Of a stretch of 64,000 nucleotides of DNA, positions 1-13,200 are shown in pieces. Where the stretch lies: NCBI GenBank assembly GCA_035235625.1, contig CP141143.1:21931092-21995091 (forward strand), written 5' to 3'. The translations under genes were made by a program, and so were the position numbers. Position 1 is the stretch's first letter. Each line of letters starts with the position of its first letter. Origin of the DNA: Saururus chinensis (lineage: Eukaryota; Streptophyta; Magnoliopsida; Piperales; Saururaceae). Under the pieces are notes generated by a model. It made no database searches. It saw only the letters and a list, made by a program, of their open reading frames with translations, and was not told the origin of the DNA.

Positions 1-2937
1 GTCTTCAAGTGTTATTGGGAGGAGTGTTGTGGACAAGAAGACAAGGAATGGATGGTGGTGGTAAAGACGAGAGAGGGGACAAAAATAAAAGGACCCTCTT
101 GTCCTCCAAGGGCAAGAAGGTGATGGGGCTAAGTGGGTTCCCTCTCTCCCAGTAAGCACCCATGGGAAGAGGGCTAGCTCTTCCACCATTCCCATGTGCC
201 CATGTTTTGTCCTCAAGTAGGAAAACATCAGTATCATTCAGTTTGTGCATAACTTGCTCATGCATTTATGCAGTAGAAGCAGGCAACAAGTTCTCCCTTC
301 GTTGATCCCAAACGACCAGTTTTTGCTGTAGAGCCTCCTCTTACTGTTTTGGAACTCGGTGAAGCTTCTTTCAGGTGCACATGAGGCACAAGTTTGGATA
401 TGCATCCTCATGAGGACACTTTCGTCCTTTTCAGCAGCATGCAAACGTATATTTTTTGGACGTACTTACATGTTATCCTCATGCTATGGGGGCCTTTTGC
501 ATGAAAAAAAATATCAGAACAAAAACCAAAAACATTTGCTTAGCCCTCTCTCCACTGAAGGACAGACTTGTACAGTGGTAACGTCTGCCTTCTCGCGGCT
601 CTTTCTAGACTTTTCATACGTTGGAGGCATATGGATCACAACTAGCTGATAAAAACTGTCTCCCTCACGCAATTGTTGCACCACCACTCACTTGGTATGA
701 TTGTGCTTATTACCACCAGACCATGACTTATTACCATCTTGTCTGTTTGCTTCCCTTTGATGGGTAGCTATAGCTAAGAGGGACCACTACGGAATCCAAT
801 AAGAGGACTGACTGCTCCGAGTCTCGTTCAAATGGCCGGGCAAGGAGACTCTGCACAACTCTTTTTTCACTTCCATTTTTTGACTCATGGAATATCATTA
901 CATTACGAGGATTCTAAATGTGGACTTGAAAGTTCACAGTCCGGCCTGCCTCCGGATTGTAGAAGGCAGAGATTGATATACGTTTACAGTGCTTGACCAG
1001 TATCAATGTTGATGGGGTCTTTGCCTGAACTTTCTTGGCAAATATCAACAAGCTGGACCCTGTGTATTAATCCTGATTGTGCATTTGTCTACTCAAAAGT
1101 CAGTTGCATATGCTTTGTCGCACGTCATTGATATTAATTTATTCACAGTCTAGTAATAGTAATTTAAGTTGGTCGGTGAAATGGCTTTACAAGAGTTTGA
1201 GAAAGCGTCGTCTTGTAGATAGATCCGGAAAGGAGGTTTGATTCATGACTTCTTGCTGTTGAACGGCTTTTGTCTCAATCAGTTAGCCACAGAACGTGAT
1301 TCTGCTGCAGAGGGGATCCGTCTGGTCGGTGTGATGGCCGAGTGTTTAGAATGCTAAGACAAATGAACAGTTACCCACTAGCCACTTCCTCTTCTCCAAA
1401 GGGGCAAAAAAAATTGATATTTGCATTTAGATATGATTATTTTTTTAAAAGAAAAAATGCGTAGAATATGCTATGACCCTTTTCCCCCGATTATAGCAAG
1501 AAGGAATAATGCAGGCTATGCAGCCCAATTGTTAATGTTGATTTGTTAGCCTATTTCTTCAGAAATCAGCTCTACCATGTTTGTGAATTAAAGTTGAGAC
1601 ATAAGTTCTTATTACTCTTTTCTATAACAAAAAGATTGTACAAAGAAGTGTACAACCATGAGGTATAGCGAGTCCTGCAGCAGCCAGGAAGAAGCTTCCT
1701 GGTGCCAAAGGCCCCTTCAACCCTTTTCATTTAGTCTTTGAGAAATTCGCCATCATTCCTTGACATCAGTGGAATGGGGACCTGGAAACTGGAGAAACTT
1801 GGTTCTCAATATTTGCCACTTCCAAAGAAGAGAGGTAGGGGAAGGAAAAGCAGTCAGCCCTACTCTTTGTTTTGAGAATTTGCCTCAATCCCCCAAGTTA
1901 TAGACCGCAGTACTGAGTGCTGACAACAATGATCTCTTTCTTCTCTCCATGAGAACCTTTCATCTGAGGGTGACAGTGATAAAGATATCAGTTGCTGTTG
2001 GTGCTATTAAGAATTTGGATACGGTACAGGGTTCCAGATCTGCCTAAAGGATGGGCCCTTCTCCTGATTGATGACAAACCCTTTTGTACCTGAGCGCTTA
2101 GGAACACTCCTCACACTGGCGTCCATGGAATACGCCAATCTAAATGGGTGCAGTCCTGCTCCACCCATTTAAGGTGGGGCACATCTAGTTCCACCTCCCC
2201 TTTGGCACTGGTATGAAGCTGCCATGTAGAACGTTCACAGAACACTAAAAGGGTGCTTCTATGTGACATGATCTAATTGACCAAGGTTGTCCATTCGTAG
2301 AGGACTAGAGGTGCACCATCTTTAAGTATCATTTTCTCTGTTATTCTCCGAGCTTCTGATTGGTTGTCCTGATTTTAGAAACAGCCAATATATTTAGGAA
2401 TTACTTCGGCCAACAGATGGTTCAAATGATAAACCTCATCCTTATGGTCACTTGGGATATCTGCGCCAACATGAACATTGCTTTCTAGCAAGCATTCTAT
2501 TATCCACAGTTTTAAGCCACTAATTGAGTGTAAAATGCATGATGGATTCTGGCAATTAAGTTGCAGGTGCCGATAAATACGCACCGAATCTGCAGCCCCA
2601 AATTCATACACCCTTGAGGTGACGTGTTTTTGGAGGACAGTCAAAGTGGGCTTTACATAGCCCAGAACAAAAAAAAGCCGCCACCTCATGGGTGTAAGGG
2701 TTACCAGCGCAATCTGTGGGGTTTTCTCTGTTTTTTGTACATAATAATACAACGTACAGGTAAAAGGTCACCACTGAGACTACCGGCAGCATTGTGCCCA
2801 ACCGTCTATGCGCCTCCACTCTTTAAACAGATGAAGCCATAAAAAATTACGGCTTGACGAGTATAGAAAAATCGTATAGAAAAATCTTGATATTTTTCCG
2901 TTGATATTATAAGATAACCAAATATCTTGTTTACTAA
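1..2937. other. Intergenic, no gene recognised
   Basis: AT-rich DNA downstream of the TIFY8-type gene, whose stop is at 3512 on the minus strand. The short open frames here have no recognisable domain, no splice logic and mostly non-ATG starts. The 3' untranslated region of the TIFY8-type gene probably runs below 3512 for a few hundred bases, but I see no poly(A) signal that fixes its end. A gene off the left edge cannot be excluded. Confidence 0.5.
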
Positions 2938-3236
2938 GAGCATCTCCAATGGGATGTCAAATTGAGCCACTGGAGATGCTCAAGTGGCTTATCCATGTAC
3001 CTATGTGGTAATTTAACAATTTATAAACTTCAACCATAGATGTTATTTGACAGGAAAGGTGCATAGAAAAAAGCAAAAAAAAAAGATAAAGAATTGGAAG
3101 AGTAGTGAAAAAGGAAATAAAATAAAATAAAAAATAAAAAAAGTGTCTCCAAATGGAGACACCATAAATGGCGCCCCAATTAGGGGCCATTTTCTTTTGG
3201 CTTTTTTTTACATGCGGGACGCCAGAGATGATGCTC
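2938..3236. mobile_element. Foldback MITE-like remnant
   Basis: The left end GAGCATCTCCAATGG is answered by GATGATGCTC at the right end in inverted orientation. The first 45 bases alone form a hairpin, GAGCATCTCCA against TGGAGATGCTC. A second palindrome (GTGTCTCC/GGAGACAC) lies near 3145-3165. This GAGCATCTCCAA type of end is common in plant Tourist/hAT-like MITEs. The target duplication is unclear (taa on the left, tta on the right), so the class is not assigned. Confidence 0.45.
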
Positions 3237-3511
3237 TTAAGTCCTTCAATGAGTGCTGTGTTTTAGTTTTGACATTGGATGGTAACCTATTTATAAATGT
3301 CTTCAAAAAGTTGGTTTCATGTAAGCACTTTTGGCAAACTTGAAAACATGTGTGAACCTTTTGACATGAGAGGGGGTTATAGAATATTTTAGAATTTTGG
3401 GCCACATCGGCAAGACCAAGAAAGAAAGCGTAGGAACCAAGAAAATGTCAAGAAAACCTTCTCTTCAAATGGCAACCTTCATGACCTGAAAGCCAGTGAA
3501 AAATGGCACCG

Positions 3512-6500
3512 TTATTGTGCATCTTGTTTGCCTTCTTTATCAGGTTGTGTTTTCTGCAAAATATTCTTTGCACCGCCTCCTGGAGGCCCACCTTGGTCAG
3601 CCCCTATAAAAAGCAACACCAACAAATCAAAATCACTTATAAAAGAAAATCACTAGATGCTCCTAATAGATCTGTTATAGTTACAGTAAAAAGCGTGAGT
3701 CAGGATTTTCAGACGATCACCTGCATTGACGATTGAGATTTTCACACTATGGCTACGTCCAGGAGTGGATGTTGCTACAGCAGAGGGTTCCTTATGTATT
3801 AGGTGTGCAAAATTTGCTATATTGGTGTTAATGCTTCTGTTGTTGTCAGCAATAGGTGTATGTGTTTCCGTGATGGGTGGACGGGCTGTAGTTTTTATGG
3901 CACAAGCAGTAGACCACGACCCTCCACTAGAGCCTGCTAATGCCATAATTGCTTCTGCCTGTTTTCCCAGTCAATAATATTTCTCTTAGAAAGAATAAAT
4001 AACCAAACGCCAAACTATGATCACATCTATTCTATGAAAGAGATCCGTTCCAAATATTATAAGAAAAAGAGCTAATTACATCCATCATTCCATCAGTTAA
4101 CATAAGAGATAGCAAAGTACTGAATTTCCTTTTCCTTTTTATTGAAAGGATTTGCACGTGACTGATATAAGATACCAATTATCATCTTCTTAACAAGGAA
4201 AAGTCAGTAGTACCCACATAGCAGCACTTGGAATAGAACAAAGCTTCTCAAATCCTATCAAGAAAGCCCTCCATCAATCCTCCCCCCACACACAGTCGTA
4301 GGCTAAAAAAAAGAGAGTTCCCCTAAAGCAATTATAATGCTCAGATCCCAATACAAAGGATTAGCTACTTGCAACCATGGAAGGAAAGGCAACTGTTCTT
4401 GACCTGAAGCTTTCTAAAGAGCTTTTCCCTTCTCCTCAACATCTCGTTATGAACTCCAGGACATCCTCTTCTACTTGGTCCTTCGTATCTTTACAGGATA
4501 GCCCCAGAGAAAATTTGCAAATTGGGCATACATGTTAAGTGCAACACATATATCGTTGTTGATTTTGTTGGCCAAGTTAAGGTGATTGTAGAGTTATTTT
4601 CTTCTAATTTCACATATGTTTCCTCCATCTTAATGGATCTCACCTTAACATATGCTCGATATATTCTTCTCGATTCCTTTCATTTTCCTTCCTCTCCCCC
4701 CACCCCCCTCCCCCAGATTATCTATTCTGTTCTCGTCGATATGATCTTCTAATTTTCAAAGAAAAAGAGTTTTGCCTCAACCAATTTTAGGACAACCAAA
4801 AGTACGAAATAGCTGCCGCTTGTTTGTTAGGTCTTTACAACTTTGCTAAGCAATTAGGATTTTCCTAGATTGTTTGACAGTATACTGAATTTGACGCTTT
4901 GCACCACTTCCATTATGTAATCAGAAATTACATGACGGAAGAGTATTATTCTTTTGGATTCTGCATAACTTTTATTTCTTTTTCCTACATGAAACAGTGT
5001 CTCACAAAAGGCTCATCAGGATAAAGAGGGCAGTGAGGTCAGGTGGATTCAAACGCTCGATGTCCTCCCCAGCCCCCAATGACCAAAGCATTTGGAATAG
5101 ACCCATAGGCCTTAGATTTTGCACAGCGTTGAGGGTAAACAACATAATGCTGAGCATCTTACAAACTGGAGCAAACTACGTCCAAAATACTCCCCACGTA
5201 CCACAATAAAAGCTCCATTTCGTTTTTCAAAATGATATAAAATTAGTTTCTTTTGAAAAATTACAGCTATTAACATGGGATGGAGGGAGTATTACTCAGT
5301 CAAAAATCATAGGTATTTTTCAGTAAACAAAATAGATGCAATGTGTACATATATATATAGGTATAGACATCAGAAATTTCACATGTTAAAATCGAATTCT
5401 ACAGGTTTTCAGTTACATCAATTTCTAAATATAAACAAAAGTACTAAGATCTCAAATGATTATAAACATAACTAAAAACTTCACATGAAATAAACACTGA
5501 CATTGTTTGTGAAATTACAAACACTTACTCATAATAATAGCATGATTAATATAAATAGTTACTGTCTTCCCTAACAACTTAAGCTTTTAAACAGTCTTTT
5601 TTTTCTAGATATATATAATTTCTATTTAAATTTCACTTTGTGAAGTTAGAAACAAGAATAGTTAATTACATATTATTTCTTGTCATTTTAGATCAATAGC
5701 TAATACTTGAACTTGAGTGTAAGAAATATTGAAACCCATATAAACTAGATAATGGTTATGTGTAATTGTTTGTTCCCCAGTCATAGACTGAAAACATCTG
5801 ATCAATGTATTACCAGTGTTCTGCTGCAACAAGAATCAGAAACCTTTTTTATTTTTATTTTTTTTTCAAATTAAATTCCTTGACCCTTAATATCTTGTTC
5901 ATAATTCACCCTAATAGACAATATGGTTCATTTTGGGTGTCTAATCTTATTTCCTTTCACTTTTCTTAAGTTGCAGTTGTAGTCCAATATTAAAAATTAG
6001 GGAAAGTATTCCAATGCCATTTTGAAGTTAATTTTGTCCTAGTTTTGAGCATTAATTGCGTTATTCCTTAAAGTATTCAGTTGGCGAGATAGAAAGCAAC
6101 TAATGACAATTACATTGGGTATTAACTAGCAGCAGCCTGCCAACTTTAAGATAACTTCATAAATTATCACTTTTGTGTTAGTTTTAGCATCTATAGGAAA
6201 AAAAAAGTGATTCTAAGCAGTTAAATATGCCTATATTACGTATTTCCTACAAAAAAACAAAATGTTTCTCAAATTTTTACCAAGATTCCCAATCTTTCCA
6301 ATATTTCTATAAGATCTCTTTTCTTAAGCCCTTCGAGATGGAATCAAGACCATAGATGGCAAGCAGCATTGACTTCACGTAGCACTTGATGAATATTATA
6401 TTGCAACGGTTAATGTTAATTTTAATAAGTTTGTGTGTCTGTGTGCCTGGGGATGGGGATGGGGGTGGGGGGAGAGATGAGCAATAAAGCTGCATGTGTT

Positions 6501-9078
6501 TAAATGTTGTCAAATTACTAAGGACTGGACAAAACCCACGGTATGCATGAAAGTGCACTAAAGTTTAGAACAAATAAATATTTAGCTCTTAAAATTAAAT
6601 TCCTTAAATCATCATCATGATGGCAATATTTTCCTGCTTTCAGTAGCCTAAGCACACAAATAGACATTTATCCAAGAAAAGCCATGTATTTGTTTCCTGT
6701 GTATGTCTTCACACAAGTTTTACTTTAAATCTCTGGGCAAATAAGTAAGATACAGACACCAGAATCTCTACAAATCCAAATTGATATGTCGCAGGAAATT
6801 AAAATAAAAAAGAAAGCATTTTTACCAAAAATCTAATAAGACCTGACCTTGCTTGGATGAACATCATCAAAAACATGAGCTTGCCCAGCATAGAATATAG
6901 TCATCTGCCGAGTAGTGGATCTTGATCCATGATAAATAACAGAATAAACAGCATACAGAATTAGACTCCAGCATATTCAAATTACAATTAGAAAACTTAG
7001 AATTGATCAGATAAGGATTACCTTGGCAGGTCATCAAACTCGGTTTCAATGCTGTTGGAACCTGGCCTTGGCCTATTTGCAACAGGCAGTGCAGCAGATG
7101 GATGTCTTTCAAAATTGTCACTATTAGAGTGGACTAAATTCAGGATAGTTGAGCCTTTAATCCCTGTTCTAGAACCTTCATCTGCAGCAGGCTGGGAGAT
7201 AAGTGTGATACCAGTAGAGTCCTTATGCATGGTAGAAGATTGCTTGTCCTCGTATGGCGCAAACTGACCAAAGCGTGATGAATGATAAGCCACATGGCCT
7301 ACACTAATAGGTAAAGAACGGTCCCAGTTTGACATTGCAATATCAGGTCTAGAACTAGCCGGTTGCTGAAGTATAAGAGCAGTAGAAGTTGGTCTCGGTC
7401 CTTGCATTCCAATAAATGATCCATCAATATGTTTCCTCTTTGCTCGTTCACTCCCACCTTCACTATGGAGCATCTGCACAGAATGGGTTAAAGAATCTAT
7501 AAAATATACTGATGACCACAACAGTAGCGACAATAATTACATAGATAACACAGAAGCATTAAACAATATGGATTTTACCTTCATAAGTCGCTGATTATCA
7601 AGAGCATCAGGACCCATCTGAAGAACCCGCTCTCTAGTTAAACCCATAAAGGAGGAATCTGAGTTACTCGGTTTCCTTCCTGAAGATAATCTATTACTTA
7701 TTTCAGCTACAGAGAAGTCACTCTTTGAGCCATGAAGCTGAAATCCTAAACTATTCCCAACCTGCCTCTCTACTAGCAGAAACAGATGAGAGACATAATG
7801 ATGGAACATGTTGAGACTTAATTTCAGACGTGATCCAAGAAAAACAGATATAAAATATCAACTTTCAGAACACTCAGATAATCAGTCAAGTCTTTGACAT
7901 TTAAAATATTGTACTCCCACCGTTCTATATGAATAGCTCCATTTGATTCTCCAAAATGAACTAAAATTAGTTCATTTTGCAAAAACAAATGGAGCTATTT
8001 ATTTAGGACAGATGGAGTATATAGCACAATGGCATGTAAAGAAATAAACACTGAAACATGGTTGGATAAAGGAATAAAAGACAGTTCCGAATCAGGCATC
8101 CGGATCACAACTAAATAGAGAAAGAAAAGGAACTTGCTCAGTTGTCCTAGCAAACACTGCAAACAATATTAGTGTGCCATTTTAAACTAACAGATCGCAG
8201 GAAATAATATGGAAACAAATGGAAAGATTTTCTTCTGACCATATTAAATACCAGCAGCCCTCTGTCTACACTCAACCAGGGGCATCTAGGTTGAAGAGTT
8301 TACTGAAGTACCGCTTTTAAATATAATTCGAATTCAAATATTTACTACATTTGAGAATAAGGAAGGAAACATAAAAGTTAACACGTGCAGCAAATGCCTT
8401 GTAAAGAATGAGAAAATTTGTAAGCTTAAAAGAATCACTTAGGTGAGAAACAGAAACCACGTCATACTAAAACTTATAAAGATAACTGATCAAACAAACA
8501 CCAAAAAAAAATCCTTATACGAATGTACAACGACTCAATTTGGAAGAAATGAACTCAGGAGAACAGTCAACAAGATTCAGGGAGAATAAACTTCACGTTA
8601 TATAAGGAAACAAAACCAGCAAAGAGCCAACTTAAAGAACAAATTACGTTATCGTGAAGTAAACATATTCATGACCAAAGCCACAAATGCAATGATGAAA
8701 ATACAGAAATATCATATGAAAAATAGCCACTAGAACCAGCACCTGGTTCAGATTTAAGAACAATGTTCTAGCGTCAAATCACCCTATTAACCTCGTTCAT
8801 GAAGAACGCTCATTAAAAAACATTGTTGAAGACACAAAATACAGAATGAAAGACAAAAGCTCACCAGAACCCAGGTCAGAGCTGGCGGAAACAGGCCCAT
8901 AAGCGCCGGAAGAAGCCGCCGCCGACGAAGCCGACGAAAACGCCGGGGCGTAACCAGCTACGCCTTTGGGCACGGCAACAGGAGGGAGAGGCGGCGGCTC
9001 GGAGCAGCTAACGCCGAAGAAGTCGTGGAAGGTGGGCTTTCCCTCATCCCCGGCCATCACCACGGCCACCACCGCCAT
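3512..9078 (-). CDS. TIFY8: TIFY8-type transcriptional regulator (6 exons, 420 aa)
   Basis: Exons in order of transcription: 9078-8865, 7772-7579, 7473-7022, 6920-6848, 3958-3721, 3603-3512. All borders are GT-AG and the phases close. The N-terminus carries a FHDFFG motif. The TIFY motif, TIFYAG at about residues 294-299, sits in exon 4, and the domain continues across a 2.9-kb intron into an AEAIMALAG stretch in exon 5. The protein then runs through Ser/Pro-rich sequence to a GGPPGGG tail. I see no Jas motif, PPD domain or GATA zinc finger, which is the TIFY8 pattern. In Arabidopsis, TIFY8 binds the NINJA adaptor and represses transcription, so a nuclear co-repressor role is inferred. The start is 9078 or the in-frame ATG at 9057. 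The gene lies 1.2 kb downstream of the ABCG32-type gene in the same orientation. Confidence 0.88.
5190..5289. mobile_element. Stowaway-like MITE in TIFY8 intron 4
   Basis: A 100-bp element bounded by TA on both sides. The left end is CTCCCCACGTACC and the right end GGGATGGAGGGAG, matching the Stowaway consensus CTCCCTCCGTCCC in inverted orientation. The inside shares a TAAAATTAGTTTC-like core and AGCTCCATTT with the element at 7914-8017, so the two belong to one family. Confidence 0.7.
7914..8017. mobile_element. Stowaway-like MITE in TIFY8 intron 1
   Basis: A 104-bp palindromic element flanked by TA. The left arm, CTCCCACCGTTCTATATGAA, is answered by the inverse of TTTAGGACAGATGGAG, and AGCTCCATTTG / CAAATGGAGCT form inner arms around ACTAAAATTAGT. 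It is the second copy of the family at 5190-5289, and both sit in introns of the same gene. Confidence 0.8.
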
Positions 9079-9092
9079 CCCAAGCCCATCAT
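9057..9092 (-). promoter_or_regulatory. Short upstream reading frame overlapping the TIFY8 start
   Basis: Tandem out-of-frame ATGs at 9092 and 9089 open an 11-codon frame that overlaps the in-frame ATG at 9078. Its TGA shares bases with the second in-frame ATG at 9057 (TGATG). Such overlaps can favour re-initiation and would decide which of the two start codons is used. Whether the transcript begins far enough upstream to include this frame is not shown by the sequence. Confidence 0.4.
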
Positions 9093-10264
9093 CAAAACCC
9101 CATCCTTGCCCCCAAAACCAAAAGGACCAATCTTCTTTGCTAAAGGAGAAAGCCAAAAAGCAAGCACCCCAATGCCTCCCAGCTCCCAATTAGCGCTACA
9201 GAGTCAAGAGTTCCCTTTCCTTTCCCTCTGTCTCTCTCTGCCCCGTCACCTACCCTATCGCTCTAACTTCTCAGTGCGTTAGAAAAGCAAAAGGTTGCCA
9301 CAGTTCAGATTCATTACTGCAGCTGCAGGTCCCCCCACAGGTCACAGTCCCATGGCCAAGCCAATGTGGACGAGGATGCTGGACAGGAACTTTGGCCCCG
9401 AGTCCCCGACCAAGCCAGGGGAAGATTCCTAGATGGTAGCTGGTGGGCACACTGGGATTCGTAGCTGCCCAGGGAGGTGAGAATGTCTTCGTCGTACGTG
9501 TGACGGCCCCAGTAGGTGCCTGGGGGCGAGAATGCGTTTGTTTCCCGTGGCCGTGGGTGGTGCTGGTGGGAAAATGATTGGGCGTCTAACTTGCGGCTTA
9601 TTTCATCAACAATGCCATGGATATCACTTTGAGCTCCACCCGGCCTACTCCCAAGAACTTCTCTTTTTACTCCCTCTATCTTAAATTAATAAGTTTATTT
9701 AATAATAGACTTATTTTATATTAATAATTTTATTTTATTCACTTAATTGGGTATTTAAAATACAATATTATATTTTTATTTTCCCTTCTTCTGTTGGATG
9801 TGAGTTTCATTAGCTATTAGCTATAAGACAGAGAGAATACTAATTATCTCCCTACTTGCTCTTCTTGCTTATCCTTCATTCTGTGTTTTCTAATTTCGTC
9901 TCTCACCTTCCCTACGTTGATCTGATTGTGAACTTGCCAATTCACATCACCACCAAAGCCAGAATCACCAGCCAATCTGAAAATGCCCAGGTAGGCCAGC
10001 CGCAGTTATAAAATGATAAAATACGAAACTTTCTTCATTGCATTAGCCGGCCATAACCACGCTCATGCTTCGTGGATAAAAGCGTGAAGGTTTTTGCAAA
10101 AAACATTTGAAGAGCGGAATTGAGAAAATTAGATTTACTCGGAAACTGAATAAACGCCTTTTACGTGGAGCTTTGACGACTATACAGATTCCATAAACAC
10201 ATGGGCTTGTCAAATTATTACCAGATACGGACATTTAGTTCTGCTGTGAGAACGTAAGTGTCTT
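9093..10264. other. Intergenic region with presumed TIFY8 promoter
   Basis: This region lies between the TIFY8 start and the stop of the ABCG32-type gene, both on the minus strand, so it should hold the TIFY8 promoter/leader and the 3' untranslated region of ABCG32. The 200 bases next to the start are CT-rich on the plus strand. A lone Stowaway-like end (TACTCCCTCTATC) occurs near 9668, but I found no matching second end. No gene is seen. Confidence 0.5.
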
Positions 10265-13200
10265 TTATCTCTTCTGGAAGTTGAACGATTTAATACCATA
10301 GGCAAAAATTACAGCAAACATAACGGAGAAGCCAACCACCATAAGTCCAACGACGCCCAGGAACTCGTGCTTAAAGCCGAACTGGCTCCTGAGGAAGGAA
10401 TCTACAGTCACGGAGTGAATACCATCTGCCAGCATCATGGGCTCATGAATGCCACCGTATTGGGACGTTAGAAGGCCGTAAAGACTCCAGGCAACTGGAT
10501 TCGCCCAGTAATACCATCTCCACCATCCGGGCAAGGCCTAAAATGCAAGTTGTTAAACCAATAATTAAAACCAAACAGACCATACTTCGATATTCCTTTA
10601 CAGAAACAAATGCAGCAATAAACCATAAAAACATAGTTGTCAAGTCAAGATAGGCCTTGAAGGTAGCATAAATACCGATGCCAACTTTTATACAAGTAGA
10701 TGTGTCATTGACTGCATCCAAATACACGTGCATTAGCAATTTAGCATGTGACATGTGTCTGATTAGATTCATTTCTCCAATTGTAAGTTTGTTTCCAGCA
10801 CCCACAACGACAGAGTTGCCATACCTTATCTATCTATACTATTATTGAAGTGAGAAGGGGGGCGAAATTTTTTTGATACAGAAGTCTTAAATTACTCCTA
10901 ATATGCCTAAAATAGTATTTATGCACTCTTATTTATGAACCAGGTAAAATTACTAATCTTGAAGCTCAATTTACATATGGTAATAAGTTTCTAAATCTCC
11001 AGAGTGCAACACGTTCACTTGCACTAGTATGTCAAATAACAAGAGGTTAGCTACTTAAATTGTTCGGTTAGTTTAAGAATAGCTAAAATCAGATCAATTA
11101 TAGTGCTTCAAAAACAAACTAAAATAGCGCCTGAGCCTTGAGAGTTGGAACAGCAATTGATAGAAAATTCGGTTACTAAAGATTTGAGAAGTTCAAGCAG
11201 TAGGACTTAACTCTTGAAAATTAATATAGGCAAGCATTCATGAATAGTTTACCTTGTGGGCGATCATGAATCCACTGAACAGGTTCCACAATGTATAAAA
11301 TGGTGCAGCTATGATAGGTGCAACATTGTGATTGGGCGTGACTGCGGTAACCATCATGCCAAAGAAGGTGAAGTACAGTAAAGTGAAGTACATGAAAAAT
11401 ATGTACCAGAGGAACCTCACCAAGGTCCACTTAAATGCAGCCATTGAGTAGAATAGAGTGCCATAAATTAGTGTTTGTACAAATACGTAAGGAAATTCAA
11501 TTGCAACCTGCACAAAAGAAGATCCACAGTTGTTTAATAGAGAAAAATGTGCACCACCATATCAACCTAAAAGGAAGAACAGACCTGTGCAAAAGCAAAT
11601 GGTAAAGCTGAATACATCCCTGCAACCCTTTCTCGGTAGGAGACAAACCTCTCAACAGAGACAACTGCTTGAACAGCAGTTCCATTGGTGATACCAATAA
11701 ATAGAACTGCTGCATACATGGCTCCCATGGCATTTAAAACATCTTGTTCCTTTCCACTGTAAACAATTTCAAGACCAATACCAATTTTCAGGAATTTCAT
11801 CATTGGTAAATGTCATTCTGATAGCAAAATTTGATGTTGGAGAGGATAGGAATTTTTTTTCTGAAAATCAAATGTTAATTTTGTTCTTGGGGCTGAAAAA
11901 AAAAACTTAAAAATCTTGCAAATTTTGTTATTTAAGAAACTCTCCTGGTTCATATTATGTCAAAGCAACTGGAGGAATTACCTTTTGGAACCTAGGTTCC
12001 AACATATTGTCCCAAACATCAATGATATAATGACAGTGTAAAAGAATCTGACAGCAGTGTACTGTGGGTTTCTCCAGTAAGATAAATTTTGTTTCCAAAG
12101 GCAAGCTAAAAATTGGACACGGAATGGCTGTGAATATCTAGTTGGAAAGCTTAGGTCCTTTGATGCCCCACTTGGTTTGCTTAAACTGTGAACCAACTCC
12201 CTATTTCTCCTGAAGCAAACAAGTATGACAAAGTTAGGAATAAAGACTCCATCAAAGAAAATTTCAATCAGAAAGGATTCAACATACTGGAATAGATTAG
12301 ATCTTCGGTAAATTTCCGCAAAGTCTACACCAAGGCGGCTCTCTTCTGTGGGAGAAGTTACATCCAGCATCCATGCAGCCGGATTATAACCAGGTTTGAT
12401 TTTGGGAACTCCTTCAACAGCCTTAACATTTGAATTTCAAACAAAAGATTCAATTCAAAGACACTATCTATTTCCTATATTAATCTGAGTCATTTCTTCA
12501 GTTAATCTTAAACATACTACTTCATGCACAGTTGTAGATAACAAATACAATCTTACCTCAAAGAATTCTACCAGTTTGCATGAATTGGTTCCCAAAGGAC
12601 CAGCATAAATAAGCTCCCCTCCTCGCTTCATAAATAAAAGCTGCACAGAGATTCAATGATTGCAGAGTGGACTAGGCCACAAGTCTACAAAACGTATGCT
12701 ACTATTCTATGATTCAAAAAGTAGTTCTTTTTTAGCTTTTCTACTGTTTCACTTACTTTTTCATTAAAATGCTGTGCACATGATGGATTTCTAAGTAGCA
12801 ATATTTGGAAACAATAAGCAATAAATTTAATAGAATTACTTAGACAAAGCAATGCAGCTTTCATGTTGCTGAACACGGCTGTGATTGTTTGAAACCACGT
12901 AAAGCTACCTATAATTACCTGGCATGCATGTCCAGTTTTATGAAAACCACTAGATCATGTAATTACTTTTACTGAGAACAGAAAATACCTCATCGAAAGA
13001 TTCAAATATATCTATGCTCGGCTGATGGATTGTGCAGACAATTGTCCTCCCAGTATCCACAATGTTCCTAACAGTTCTCATGACAATGGCTGCCGCTCTG
13101 GCATCAAGTCCTGATGTTGGCTCATCCATGAACACAATAGATGGATTAGCAACAAGTTCAACTGCAATCGTGAGCCTTTTCCGCTGCTCTATAGATAACC

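Noticed and set aside
3653-3720. Continuation of the TIFY8 exon past 3721
   Set aside because: A clear GT donor follows AATGCAG, and the next exon at 3603 closes the frame and gives a plausible C-terminus. The extra codons are intron read-through.
9079-9189. Extension of the TIFY8 protein upstream to 9189
   Set aside because: The frame there opens with TTG, not ATG, and the Trp/Phe-rich text does not look like coding sequence. The first in-frame ATG is at 9078.
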